A stretch of 64,000 nucleotides of DNA, from NCBI RefSeq assembly GCF_009729415.1, contig NZ_MPKW01000030.1:183203-247202 (forward strand), written 5' to 3'. The notes below the pieces were generated by a model. It saw nothing but the letters and a program-made list of their open reading frames with translations. It was not told where the DNA came from and did not search any database. Numbering within the stretch: position 1 is the stretch's first letter; each line of letters starts with the position of its first letter. Positions 33,564 to 42,519 of this stretch are shown piece by piece. Position numbers and translations under genes: made by a program. The DNA comes from Mycolicibacterium sp. CBMA 234 (GTDB taxonomy: Bacteria > Actinomycetota > Actinomycetes > Mycobacteriales > Mycobacteriaceae).

Positions 33564-34553
33564 GTGCCGAACAAGCCGCCCATCAACCCGGTGCGCTGGA
33601 CTCCGCCGCCGGTCGATGCCCTGCCCAATTTCCCGTCCCCGGAACTCACCATCGTGCCGATGCCGGGCGACGCCCCTGAGGACGTGGTCGTCGACGCCGA
33701 CGGTGCGTTGTGGACGGGCCTGGTCGACGGACGGATCGTGCGAGTATCGCCTGACGGCAGCACGGACGTCGTCGCCGATACCGGTGGGCGCCCGCTGGGA
33801 TTGCACGTCGCCCGCGACGGACGAGTGCTGGTCTGCGACAGCTATCGCGGCCTGCTGGCACTGCACCCCGATACCGGCGCCCTCGAGGTTCTGGTGCCGG
33901 ACATCGCCGGGCGGCCACTTCGCTTCTGCTCCAACGTGACCGAAACCGACGACGGCACAATCTATTTCACCGAGTCGACCAGTTCCTTCCACTACGAGCA
34001 TTTCCGCGCCGCGATCCTGGAGGCGCGCGGCGACGGCGGCCTCTACAAGTTGGCGACAGACGGCACGGTCACGACGCTGGTCTCGGGGCTGTACTTCGCC
34101 AACGGCGTGACGGTGACCGCGGACGGCACTGCTCTGGTGTTCGCCGAGACGCAAGGCCGTCGCCTATCGAAGTACTGGCTGTCCGGGCCGCAGGCCGGGC
34201 ACGTCGACCCGTTGGCCGTCAACCTGCCCGGCATGCCCGACAACATCTCGACGGGCGCTGACGGCCGCATCTGGGTCGCCATGGTCACCCCGGTCAACGC
34301 CGCAGCGGAGTGGTTGGCACCGCGGCCGACGATATTGCGCCAGCTGGTCTGGCGGTTGCCGGATGCGCTGCAGCCGCAGATGCCGCTGGAGGTGTGGGCC
34401 GTCGCTTTCGATCCAGACAGCGGCGCGGCGATAGCCGGCGTGCGTGGCCGGCATCGCCAGTTCGGCCAAGTCACCGGCCTGGTCGAGCACGACGGCCGGT
34501 TGTGGATGAGCTCCATCGGCGTGCCCGCACTCGCCCACTGCGCGCTGCCCTGA
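33564..34553 (+). CDS. SMP-30/strictosidine synthase-like beta-propeller protein
   Basis: 329 residues. Repeated DGALWTG, DGSTDVVADTGGRPLGLHV, DGTIYFTES and DGRIWVAMV blades give a six-bladed propeller of the gluconolactonase/strictosidine synthase-like superfamily. The FANGVTVTADG motif is the usual metal-site region. Likely a lactonase or esterase; substrate unknown. Begins 25 bases after the permease stop with a GTG, so it may be in the same transcript. Confidence 0.83.
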   Translation: MPNKPPINPVRWTPPPVDALPNFPSPELTIVPMPGDAPEDVVVDADGALWTGLVDGRIVRVSPDGSTDVVADTGGRPLGLHVARDGRVLVCDSYRGLLALHPDTGALEVLVPDIAGRPLRFCSNVTETDDGTIYFTESTSSFHYEHFRAAILEARGDGGLYKLATDGTVTTLVSGLYFANGVTVTADGTALVFAETQGRRLSKYWLSGPQAGHVDPLAVNLPGMPDNISTGADGRIWVAMVTPVNAAAEWLAPRPTILRQLVWRLPDALQPQMPLEVWAVAFDPDSGAAIAGVRGRHRQFGQVTGLVEHDGRLWMSSIGVPALAHCALP

Positions 34554-34570
34554 CTTCCTCGTCGCTTCAT

Positions 34571-34586
34571 CGTGAAATCACTCACG
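34571..34586. promoter_or_regulatory. CRP-like site upstream of dacB1
   Basis: cgtgaaatcactcacg contains GTGA-N6-TCAC, the core of the mycobacterial CRP motif TGTGA-N6-TCACA, 72 bases before the dacB1 start and 18 bases after the previous stop. Confidence 0.4.
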
Positions 34587-34657
34587 CAACATCAACCTCA
34601 ACTGTCACAGCGCGGCAACACCGATTCCGGCGGTCCGTCGCCTACTCTGGCGACACC

Positions 34658-35905
34658 ATGGCAACCACCCGATCCACGGCACAACGCGCTGCAGCCCTGG
34701 CAGCGGCGTTTTTCCTGACCGCTGCACCGGCGCTGGCCAATGCCGAACCCGACCCGCCGGAAGCCAACTCCTGCCCGTACCGGGCGAGCACCCCACCCGC
34801 GGTCGACCAGTCCGAAGTTCCGAAAGCCGGCGACCCGCCCGCACCCCTGCCAGTGCCGGCCACGCCGCTCGGCGGCGACCTGATGGCCGGCTGCGGCATC
34901 ATCGCCGCGCCGGACATGCCGCCGCTGCCCGGCGACGTCTCGGCTGATGCCTGGTTACTGGCAGACCTCGACAACGGCGACATCATCGCCGCCAAAGACC
35001 CACACGGCCGGCACCGCCCGGCCAGCATCATCAAGGTGCTGATCGCCACGCAAGCACTGCGCGAGCTGCCCGTCAACAAGCGCGTCACCGGCACCCCGGA
35101 CGACGCCGCCGCTGAGGGCACCCGCGTCGGCGTCGACGACGGCGGCATCTACACCGTCAACGACCTGCTGCACGGCCTGCTGATGCACTCCGGCAACGAC
35201 GCGGCACACGCGCTGGCGATGCAGGTCGGCGGCATGGACACCGCCACCGCCAAGATCAACGATCTGGCGTCCAAGCTGGGCGGCCGCGACACCCGGGCGG
35301 CGACCCCGTCCGGCCTCGACGGACCCGGCATGAGCACCTCCGCCTATGACTTGGGCTTGTTCTACCGCTATGCGTGGCAGAACCCGACGTTCGCCTCCAT
35401 CGTGGCGACCCAGAAGTACGAGTTCCCAGGGCATCCAGCCAAGCCAGGCGAGCCCAGTGACCACCCGCCGTACGACCTTGAGAACGACAACAAGCTGCTC
35501 TACAACTACCCCGGCGCACTCGGCGGCAAAACCGGCTACACCGACGACGCCGGCCAGACCTTCGTCGGCGCCGCTGATCACGACGGCCGTCGCCTCGTGG
35601 CAATCCTGTTGCACGGCACCCGAGTTCCGATCGCACCGTGGGAGCAGGCCGCCCGTCTGCTCGACTATGGCTTCGCCACCCCGCCGGGCACCAAGGTCGG
35701 CAACCTGATCGAACCGGACCCGTCGCTGACCCAGCCCAAGTCCGATGCCAAGCGTGCCGCGGCCGCCCAGGCAATGGATGGCATGCCGCCGGTCGACGCC
35801 CTGCCGATTCGCGTCGGTGTCGGCGTCGTCGGTGCCGCGGTAGTGCTTTCGCTGATGATGGCCGCCCGTTCGATCAATCGGCGCCCACAGCACGCCAACC
35901 GGTAG
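34658..35905 (+). CDS. dacB1: D-alanyl-D-alanine carboxypeptidase (penicillin-binding protein)
   Basis: 415 residues. Signal peptide at residues 1-29 (ALAAAFFLTAAPALANA), serine-peptidase S11 domain and a C-terminal membrane anchor (GVGVVGAAVVLSLMMAARS, about residues 385-405). Active-site motifs: Ser123-x-x-Lys126 (PASIIKVLIA), Ser178-Gly-Asn (HSGNDA) and Lys291-Thr-Gly (GGKTGYT). Trims the terminal D-Ala from peptidoglycan pentapeptides outside the membrane. Matches Rv3330 by position and sequence. ATG 34658 is the only start that gives a proper signal peptide. Confidence 0.95.
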   Translation: MATTRSTAQRAAALAAAFFLTAAPALANAEPDPPEANSCPYRASTPPAVDQSEVPKAGDPPAPLPVPATPLGGDLMAGCGIIAAPDMPPLPGDVSADAWLLADLDNGDIIAAKDPHGRHRPASIIKVLIATQALRELPVNKRVTGTPDDAAAEGTRVGVDDGGIYTVNDLLHGLLMHSGNDAAHALAMQVGGMDTATAKINDLASKLGGRDTRAATPSGLDGPGMSTSAYDLGLFYRYAWQNPTFASIVATQKYEFPGHPAKPGEPSDHPPYDLENDNKLLYNYPGALGGKTGYTDDAGQTFVGAADHDGRRLVAILLHGTRVPIAPWEQAARLLDYGFATPPGTKVGNLIEPDPSLTQPKSDAKRAAAAQAMDGMPPVDALPIRVGVGVVGAAVVLSLMMAARSINRRPQHANR

Positions 35906-35950
35906 AGACTGGCCCTGGCGTTCACGACACCAGAGGACACTCGAACGACA

Positions 35951-37102
35951 ATGACACTCATCGCCGCCGGCACCGTGGTACTCGGCGATTCCGTCTGCCG
36001 ACCCGGCTGGCTGGAGGTCGAGGGCGGCCGCATCGTGGCCTGCGGTGGCGGCGCCCCGCCCCGGACGCCCGACGTCGATTACCCGGATTGCATTGCGGTG
36101 CCAGGGTTTGTGGATATGCACGTCCACGGTGGCGGCGGATATTCGTACGGCACCGACGATCCCGACGACGTCGCCGGGGCCGCCGCGTTCCATCGCGCGC
36201 ACGGCACCACTACGACCCTCGCTAGTTTGGTCACCGCAGCGCCGGAGGTGCTGCTGGCTCACGTACAAACCCTGGCTGATGCGGTGCGCGACGGCGTCAT
36301 CGCCGGTATCCATCTGGAAGGTCCGTGGCTGAGCTCGGCGCGCTGCGGGGCACATGATGTGACGCAGTTGCGCGACCCCGATCCCGCGGAGATCGACACC
36401 CTGCTCGGCGCAGCCGACGGCACCCTCCGGATGGTGACCATCGCGCCAGAGTTGCCCGGCGCCGACGCCGCGATCGAACGCCTCGTCGACGCGGGAATTG
36501 TTGTGGCCGTGGGCCATACCGATGCCAGCTACGAGGAGACCAAGCGGGCGCTGCAGCTGGGCGCCACCGTCGGCACGCATGTGTTCAACGGGATGCGTCC
36601 CCTGCATCATCGCGACCCCGGACCGGCGCTGGCGCTACTGGAAGATGCCCGGGTGACGGTAGAACTCATCGCCGACGGTGTGCACCTACACCCCGCGCTG
36701 GTCCATCAGGTGGCGGTCACTGCCGGCTCGGACCGGGTCGCGTTGATCACCGACGCCATGGCGGCAGCCGGCATGGCCGACGGGACGTACCAGCTCGGCG
36801 GACTCGACGTCGAAGTGAGCGGCGCGGTGGCCCGGCTGTGCGGGCACTCCACGATCGCGGGCAGCACCGCGACGATGGAGGCCCTGTTTCGCACGGCGGC
36901 AACGGGTTTGGAGTCAGCCTCGGATTCGGCGCTGCGGCACGCGGTAGCGATGACGGCCACCACGCCGGCCCGCGCCCTCGGGTTCGCGGATGTCGGCGCG
37001 CTGCAGCCCGGCATGGCCGCCGACCTGGTCCTCCTGGACCAGCAGCTGCAGGTTCGTGCGGTGGTGAGACGCGGGGTATGGGTAGGGGCACACGATAATT
37101 AG
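35951..37102 (+). CDS. nagA: N-acetylglucosamine-6-phosphate deacetylase
   Basis: 383 residues, amidohydrolase superfamily. Metal and catalytic motifs: PGFVDMHVHGGGG, GIHLEGPWLS, VGHTDASYEE, THVFNGMRPLHHRDPG and the catalytic Asp in LITDAMAAAG. Converts GlcNAc-6-P to GlcN-6-P in amino-sugar recycling from the wall, which fits its place 45 bases after dacB1 (as in Rv3330-Rv3332; the intervening sugar transporter sugI is missing here). GAGGA lies upstream of the ATG. Confidence 0.95.
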   Translation: MTLIAAGTVVLGDSVCRPGWLEVEGGRIVACGGGAPPRTPDVDYPDCIAVPGFVDMHVHGGGGYSYGTDDPDDVAGAAAFHRAHGTTTTLASLVTAAPEVLLAHVQTLADAVRDGVIAGIHLEGPWLSSARCGAHDVTQLRDPDPAEIDTLLGAADGTLRMVTIAPELPGADAAIERLVDAGIVVAVGHTDASYEETKRALQLGATVGTHVFNGMRPLHHRDPGPALALLEDARVTVELIADGVHLHPALVHQVAVTAGSDRVALITDAMAAAGMADGTYQLGGLDVEVSGAVARLCGHSTIAGSTATMEALFRTAATGLESASDSALRHAVAMTATTPARALGFADVGALQPGMAADLVLLDQQLQVRAVVRRGVWVGAHDN

Positions 37103-37107
37103 CTCCC

Positions 37108-38214
37108 CTAGTGCACGATGACGCCGCGAATGTTCTTGCCCTCGCGCAGATCCTGGTAGCCCTGGTTGACCTCTTCGAGGCCGTACTTGGTGGTCACCAG
37201 GTCGTCGAGTTGGAGCTGGCCGTCGTTGTAGAGCCGCAGCAGTCGAATGATGTCGTATTGCGGGTTGGCGGAGCCGAACAGCGATCCGCGAATGGTCTTC
37301 TCGAACAACGTGAGTTCCAAACCCGAGACATGAATGGTCAGTTTCTCGGGATTGGCCATTCCGATGACGACGACGGTGCCGCCCTTGCCGATGGCGTTGA
37401 ACGCCGACGTTACGACGTCCTCCTCCACGGTTCCGACGCAGATGATCGCCTGGTCTGCGCCTTGGCCCCACGACAGCTCGTTGATCTTCTGCGCGGCTGC
37501 CTCGGCGCTCGCAAACACGTGTGTCGCACCGAATTTCAGTGCAGCGTCGCGCTTGAACGGCACCGGGTCAATCGCAACGATGTACTTGGCCCCGGCGTGC
37601 GCGGCGCCCTGCACAGCGTTGATACCGATACCGCCGATGCCGTACACGACGGTGATGTCGCCGGGCCGCACGTTCCCGGCGTAGGTGGCGCTGCCCCATC
37701 CGGTGGGCACACCGCAGCCGACCAGCACCGCGGTTTCGAGCGGCAGCCAATCATCGACTTTGACCACAGAGTGCTGCGAGATGGTCGCCTTCTTCGCGAA
37801 CGTCCCCAACATGCACATGGCACCGAAATCCACACCGCCGCTGTGGAACCGGAAGGTGCCGTCCGGCATGCAACCCTCAAGAATGGTGGCTCCCATGTCG
37901 CAGAGGTTCTGCCGTCCGGTCGAGCAGTACCGGCAGTGCCCACAGCTCGGGATGAAGCTGCACACGACGTGGTCACCCGGCTTGACCTTGGTGACGCCCG
38001 GGCCGACATCCTCGATGATCCCGGCGCCCTCGTGTCCCCCGACGATCGGGAAACGGGGCGGTAGGTCGCCGTCGGACAGGTGCAGATCCGAGTGGCACAG
38101 TCCGGCGGAGACGTAGTTGATCAGTACTTCGCCGGGTCCGGGACCGTCGAGATCGAGCTCCATGATCTCGAACGGCTTGCCTGGTTCCAGGAGTACGGCT
38201 GCAGTGGTCTTCAT
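37108..38214 (-). CDS. NDMA-dependent zinc alcohol dehydrogenase
   Basis: 368 residues from ATG 38214 (MKTTAAVLLEPG). Catalytic Zn motif GLCHSDLHLSDG and GGHEGAGII; structural Zn Cys set CGHCRYCSTGRQNLC; cofactor motif VYGIGGIGINAVQGA. It closely resembles the mycobacterial NDMA-type (Rxyl_3153-like) alcohol dehydrogenases, relatives of M. tuberculosis AdhD (Rv3086), which keep NAD bound and are linked to mycofactocin. Last gene of the BVMO-esterase-ADH operon; likely oxidises the alcohol released by the esterase. Confidence 0.88.
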   Translation of the reverse strand: MKTTAAVLLEPGKPFEIMELDLDGPGPGEVLINYVSAGLCHSDLHLSDGDLPPRFPIVGGHEGAGIIEDVGPGVTKVKPGDHVVCSFIPSCGHCRYCSTGRQNLCDMGATILEGCMPDGTFRFHSGGVDFGAMCMLGTFAKKATISQHSVVKVDDWLPLETAVLVGCGVPTGWGSATYAGNVRPGDITVVYGIGGIGINAVQGAAHAGAKYIVAIDPVPFKRDAALKFGATHVFASAEAAAQKINELSWGQGADQAIICVGTVEEDVVTSAFNAIGKGGTVVVIGMANPEKLTIHVSGLELTLFEKTIRGSLFGSANPQYDIIRLLRLYNDGQLQLDDLVTTKYGLEEVNQGYQDLREGKNIRGVIVH

Positions 38215-38243
38215 ACCCAATCTCTTTCTCTGACGTATTGCGT

Positions 38244-39179
38244 TCAGGCGGAGTGGATTTCGTGCAGGTGCCCCTGCGTTGGCGCCAGGTCGCGCGTGAG
38301 GAAGTCCAGCTGGTCAGCCAAAACCCGTTGCTGCCATGGGCGGTCGTAGAAGTCGAGATGATCTGCGGCGTACTCCCGCAGCTGTGCCCAGTACCCTGCT
38401 CGGCGCGCGGCTTTGCGTGCCGCGGCCGCAGGAACGATCCGGTCGTCAGTGCCGGGCTGCACCAGGATTGGGCACGTCAGCTTGGCGGCCTTCCGGATCG
38501 GACGGTTCAACGCGACCCCGAGGGCGTGCCGACCGCGGACCTCGTTGCGCCACGTCGGCCCCGCAATGGGGAGCCAGGCCTCCTCGGCGCCGGAGGTGGC
38601 GATCACCGCAGCCGATCCGGGCTGCCCCACCACTGGCACCATGTGTGCGGGCTTCCCGAAGGCACTACCGACGATGTCTCGCACCGCATTTGCCGTGGAG
38701 CGCACCAGGTAACCGATCCCGCAGGTGCGTGCGAGATGCACCAGCGAGGCCACACCGTCGACCGCCGGATTCATCGAAATGACCGCCGCGATGCGCTTGT
38801 CCCGCGCCGCAACGGCGATGACGTGACCGCCCGCGTACGAGGTGCCCCACAGCACGATTCGATCCGGATCCACCCCGGGCAGATGCCGTGCCGCTGCGAT
38901 GGCGGCGTGGTAGTCCTGACGTTGACGTATAACCGAAACATCCTGCCGGGGCACGCCTTCGGAGACACCGAACCCCCGGTAGTCGAACACGAGCACGTTC
39001 AGGCCGGCCTCCGCGAAGGGCTCCGCGAAGCTGAGTAGGGCGGTGTCCTTGGTGCCACTGAAGCCGTGTGCCATCACCACACATGGCCGGCCGGCCGCAC
39101 CGGCCAGCGCATCGGTGGCCGCAGGAAGATGCCAAGCGGCGCAACGTACTCCGTGGCTGTAGAAGTAGAGCTCTTTCAT
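38244..39179 (-). CDS. Alpha/beta hydrolase (esterase) of the BVMO operon
   Basis: 311 residues. Nucleophile elbow LWGTSYAGGHVIAVAA, oxyanion region VVMAHGFSGTKDTAL, acid in PGTDDRIVP and His in AADHLDFYDRP complete the triad. Gaps of 12 and 29 bases to the neighbours place it in one operon. In Baeyer-Villiger pathways an esterase splits the ester made from a ketone; this is the probable role here. Other hydrolase activities cannot be excluded. Confidence 0.85.
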   Translation of the reverse strand: MKELYFYSHGVRCAAWHLPAATDALAGAAGRPCVVMAHGFSGTKDTALLSFAEPFAEAGLNVLVFDYRGFGVSEGVPRQDVSVIRQRQDYHAAIAAARHLPGVDPDRIVLWGTSYAGGHVIAVAARDKRIAAVISMNPAVDGVASLVHLARTCGIGYLVRSTANAVRDIVGSAFGKPAHMVPVVGQPGSAAVIATSGAEEAWLPIAGPTWRNEVRGRHALGVALNRPIRKAAKLTCPILVQPGTDDRIVPAAAARKAARRAGYWAQLREYAADHLDFYDRPWQQRVLADQLDFLTRDLAPTQGHLHEIHSA

Positions 39180-39191
39180 GACGATCTCTCC

Positions 39192-40697
39192 TTACGAGGC
39201 GTATGCGGCGGTCTTGACGGACGAGAACTGCAGGCCCGGGTCCTCGATGGGCCCGTTGCGCAGGCGCTCGGCATCCATCTCGTAGGCGTGCTTGAACACC
39301 CACGCGCCGCTGTCGCCGGCGCGGGGGAACTGCCGAATTCCGCGCTGGATGTATCCGGAGGACATGTCCATCAGCGGACTACGCTCCATGTCAGCGTTCT
39401 CCGGCACCGGTGTGACGGTGTCGTACCCGTGGTCATCCATGTGGTCCAGCAGCCGGCAGAGGTGCTCACACACCAGCTCGACCTTCAGCGTCCACGCGAG
39501 GTTGGTGTACCCCATCGCGAACGCCATATTGGGTACGTCTGAAACCATCATGGCCTTGTACACCGTGTGATCCGGCAGGTTGAGCGCCTGATCATCGACA
39601 CTCAGCGCAATCTTGCCGAAGGCTGCCATGTTCAAACCCGTTGCGGTGACGACGATGTCTGCCTCCAGCTCCTGGCCGGACTTCAGCAGGATGCCACGGG
39701 TGGTGAACCGCTCGATTTCGTCGGTGACCACCGACCCCTTACCGGCCTTGATCGTCTTGAACAGATCACCGTCAGGCACGACAACCAGGCGCTGCTGCCA
39801 CGGGTTGTAGCGCGGCGTGAAGTGGGTGTCCACGTCGAAGCCCTTGGGCAGCTTGCGGGCGACGTTGGCGATCAACAGCTTTCGCATCAACGTGGGAAAT
39901 TTCATGCACAACTTGAATTGCCCGCGAATCACCGCGATGTTCTTGCGCCGGACAATCGGGTAGGCACGTTCGTGGCCCAGTACTTTGTTCAGCGCGTTGG
40001 TGATCGGATCGGACCCTGGAACCGACAGCACGTAGCTCGGAGAGCGCTGCAGCATGGTGATGTGACCGGCTTTGTCGGCCATCGCCGGGAGCAATGTCAC
40101 AGCCGTTGCGCCACTGCCGATTACGACGACCTTCTTGCCGGCGTAGTCCAAGTCCTCCGGCCACAGCTGCGGGTGGATGACCGGGCCGGCGAAGTCCTCG
40201 ACACCGGGGAAGTCAGGGATGAATGGCTTCTCGTAGTCGTAGTACCCGGTGCCGAGGAACAGGAATCGACCGGTGAATGTCGTCGTCTCATCGCCCTGTG
40301 TGGTGGTGACGGTCCACCGGCCGCTGCCGGAGTCGAAGTTCGCATTCTGTACCCGATGGCCGAACCGGATGTGTTCATCGAGGCCGTTTTCGTCGACGGC
40401 CTGCTGCAGGTAGTCCAGGATGATGTGCCCGTCCGCGATCGCTTTGCGGTGGGTCCACGGCTTGAAGCCGAAACTGAAGGTGGGCATATCGGAGTCCGAG
40501 CGAATACCGGGGTACTTGTGCAGACTCCAGGTACCGCCGATGGCGTCACGTCCCTCGACGATCAGGAACGACGTCCCAGGGCGCTGTGTCTTCAGCTGAT
40601 ATGCCGCACCGATGCCGGAGATGCCGGCTCCGATGATCAGCACGTCGACGTCCCGTGTCTCTGACCGCAGCGCTGAGGTACCTGAAGAAACTGACAC
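39192..40697 (-). CDS. Baeyer-Villiger-type flavin monooxygenase (MymA-like)
   Basis: 501 residues from GTG 40697, chosen because AGGAG lies 7 bases upstream; the frame extends to 40739. FAD motif VLIIGAGISGIGAAYQL, IGGTWSLHKYPGIRSDSD, the FxGxxxHxxxW-like region FPGVEDFAGPVIHPQLWP, and NADPH motif VVVIGSGATAVTLLP. It resembles M. tuberculosis MymA (Rv3083), which is also followed by hydrolase and dehydrogenase genes, but in that locus the regulator is AraC-type VirS. Converts a ketone to an ester as step one of the operon's path. Confidence 0.88.
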   Translation of the reverse strand: MSVSSGTSALRSETRDVDVLIIGAGISGIGAAYQLKTQRPGTSFLIVEGRDAIGGTWSLHKYPGIRSDSDMPTFSFGFKPWTHRKAIADGHIILDYLQQAVDENGLDEHIRFGHRVQNANFDSGSGRWTVTTTQGDETTTFTGRFLFLGTGYYDYEKPFIPDFPGVEDFAGPVIHPQLWPEDLDYAGKKVVVIGSGATAVTLLPAMADKAGHITMLQRSPSYVLSVPGSDPITNALNKVLGHERAYPIVRRKNIAVIRGQFKLCMKFPTLMRKLLIANVARKLPKGFDVDTHFTPRYNPWQQRLVVVPDGDLFKTIKAGKGSVVTDEIERFTTRGILLKSGQELEADIVVTATGLNMAAFGKIALSVDDQALNLPDHTVYKAMMVSDVPNMAFAMGYTNLAWTLKVELVCEHLCRLLDHMDDHGYDTVTPVPENADMERSPLMDMSSGYIQRGIRQFPRAGDSGAWVFKHAYEMDAERLRNGPIEDPGLQFSSVKTAAYAS

Positions 40698-40728
40698 TTT
40701 GTGACTCCTGACGATGTGAATGTGCGCT

Positions 40729-40744
40729 TGTGATGGCACTCACG
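40729..40744. promoter_or_regulatory. CRP-like site upstream of the BVMO operon
   Basis: tgtgatggcactcacg matches TGTGA-N6-TCAC(A) at 9 of 10 fixed positions. It lies 32 bases from the BVMO start, in the divergent region shared with the PucR-type regulator. Confidence 0.5.
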
Positions 40745-40823
40745 TTATGGAGGTCGCGAGGCGGCCGACAGGTGCGAGAGCCCAGCATTTACCCCGCGAT
40801 ATGTGCCGGTGCATACTTCTTTG

Positions 40824-42092
40824 ATGGCCGCCGAGACACCGTCGCCCGAGGTCGTCAACCTCATGGGTGATGTAGCCGAACTGCTGCTGAGCGAGCTCGA
40901 TGAGCTGGTCGCCGAGATGGACGCCGCCGCAGTTGAACTCTCCCCCGCCGCCGGGTCCGACGCGGCCGTCCTGGCAGACACCTCGGCGAGTAACCGCGCG
41001 AACGTCGCGCGCCTGCTGTCGATTTTCGCTCGGCGCGAGGCCAAGGTGCTGCCCATCGACATCCCACCCGAGGCCCTCGATATTGCCCGCACGGTGGCCC
41101 GGCGCGGCCTGGACCTTGACGTGATTTTCCAGTCATACCGGCGGGGGCAGAATGTCGCGTGGCGCCGCTACATGGCGCACGCCACCCGACTGGTGCCGTC
41201 CGGCCCGCTGTTGTTCGAGCTGCTGGAAGTGGCGTCGCAACGCATGTTCGAATTCGTCGACCACGTGGTCGGGAAGGTCATCGCCGCCGCGCAGCAAGAG
41301 CGCGAAGAAGTTCTCGGCGGCGCGATCGCCCGACGCTCCGAAACCATCCGGTTGATCCTCGATGGCGCCGCCATCGACGCCATGCGGGCCAGCGAGCGCC
41401 TGGGTTACGACCTGCGCCAGCGCCATACCGCCCTGGTGCTGTGGACTCCCCCGCACGGCGATGTGCAGGGCGCACTCGAATCTGCGGCCGCCGTGTTGGC
41501 CCGCGCCGCGGGTACCCGTCCACCGTTGACGCTGTCCGTCGGCCCATCGACGCTGTGGGCCTGGCTGGGCAGCAACACCGAACCGCCGCTCGACGCCCTC
41601 GCGTCTGCAATCGAGCAGGCGCAGAACAACATTCGCGTCGCGGTGGGACCCACCCGGCCGGATATCTCGGGCTTTCGGCGCTCCCACGAAGCGGCGCTCT
41701 CAATTCAGAGCATGCTCGCCGGCCACGCCGGCGGTGCGCGGGTTGCGCTCTTCCGCGATCTGGAGGTCACCGCGCTGGCAGCCCAAAACACCGACCGCGC
41801 AGCTGAATTCGTCGCCGCCACCCTCGGCCCGTTGGCCGAGGACGGTTCCGCGGCGGCCCGCCTGCGCGAAACCCTGCGGGTTTTCCTCAACGAGGCCGAG
41901 AACGCGCCTCGCGCCGCGGTCCGGCTGCACACCCACCGCAACACCGTTCTGCAGCGGGTGGCACGGGCTACCGAACTGCTCGGTTACCAGCCGGGCGAAC
42001 GACGGCTGGCGATGGAGCTCGCGCTGGAACTGGCGCACCAGCTCGGCCCCCGGGTGCTGACGGCGCAGCCGCGCAACGTCTTGCCGAATTGA
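40824..42092 (+). CDS. PucR/CdaR-type transcriptional regulator
   Basis: 422 residues from ATG 40824; GTG 40803 would add seven. The N-terminal 160 residues are helical, the middle has a degenerate GGDEF-like fold, and the C-terminus is a PucR-type HTH: LRETLRVFLNEAENAPRAA then RLHTHRNTVLQRVARATELLG. Such activators control purine, sugar-acid or aromatic catabolism. Divergent from the BVMO operon, so it is the likely pathway regulator. Ligand unknown. Confidence 0.85.
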   Translation: MAAETPSPEVVNLMGDVAELLLSELDELVAEMDAAAVELSPAAGSDAAVLADTSASNRANVARLLSIFARREAKVLPIDIPPEALDIARTVARRGLDLDVIFQSYRRGQNVAWRRYMAHATRLVPSGPLLFELLEVASQRMFEFVDHVVGKVIAAAQQEREEVLGGAIARRSETIRLILDGAAIDAMRASERLGYDLRQRHTALVLWTPPHGDVQGALESAAAVLARAAGTRPPLTLSVGPSTLWAWLGSNTEPPLDALASAIEQAQNNIRVAVGPTRPDISGFRRSHEAALSIQSMLAGHAGGARVALFRDLEVTALAAQNTDRAAEFVAATLGPLAEDGSAAARLRETLRVFLNEAENAPRAAVRLHTHRNTVLQRVARATELLGYQPGERRLAMELALELAHQLGPRVLTAQPRNVLPN

Positions 42093-42143
42093 CGCGACCG
42101 CCGGCGTCCCCAGGTGGAGTCGCCAGGGGTCGCAGGCCCTCGG

Positions 42144-42362
42144 CTAGTGGAAGTGCTGCATAAGGTTCTGGGCGAACTGTGCGACACCGCCAGCGGCTCC
42201 GCTTCCGGCGACGCCGCCGCCGGCCACGCCCATAGCGACCACGGTGATCAGTAGCCGCTGGATCCGGCGGATCATGTGTATGACGAACGCTAAGGCCAGA
42301 CCAATCCCCACCCCGATCGCGATTGACGGGTGCGAGGTAACGAAGTTGATGGCGGCGTTCAC
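42144..42362 (-). CDS. Small membrane protein
   Basis: 72 residues from a GTG at 42362, with AAGGAA about 10 bases upstream. It has one clear membrane segment (IAIGVGIGLALAFVIHMI) and a second hydrophobic Gly/Ala stretch (LLITVVAMGVAGGGVAGSG). No known family. It ends 51 bases after the PucR gene stop, convergent with it. Might be real given codon pattern and hydrophobic layout, but no motif supports it. Confidence 0.5.
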   Translation of the reverse strand: MNAAINFVTSHPSIAIGVGIGLALAFVIHMIRRIQRLLITVVAMGVAGGGVAGSGAAGGVAQFAQNLMQHFH

Positions 42363-42519
42363 CGACGGTGATTCCTTTCGCGGTAGAGGCCAGTCCAGCC
42401 ATCATGTCACGCAAGGGGCCCGCGTCGCCGTCACCTCATGCCGGGCTTGGTCATTCAAACCGACGAAGGCACACTCTCATACCTGGCAAACCGGTTCTGG
42501 ACCAAGGGTTTTCACGGGA

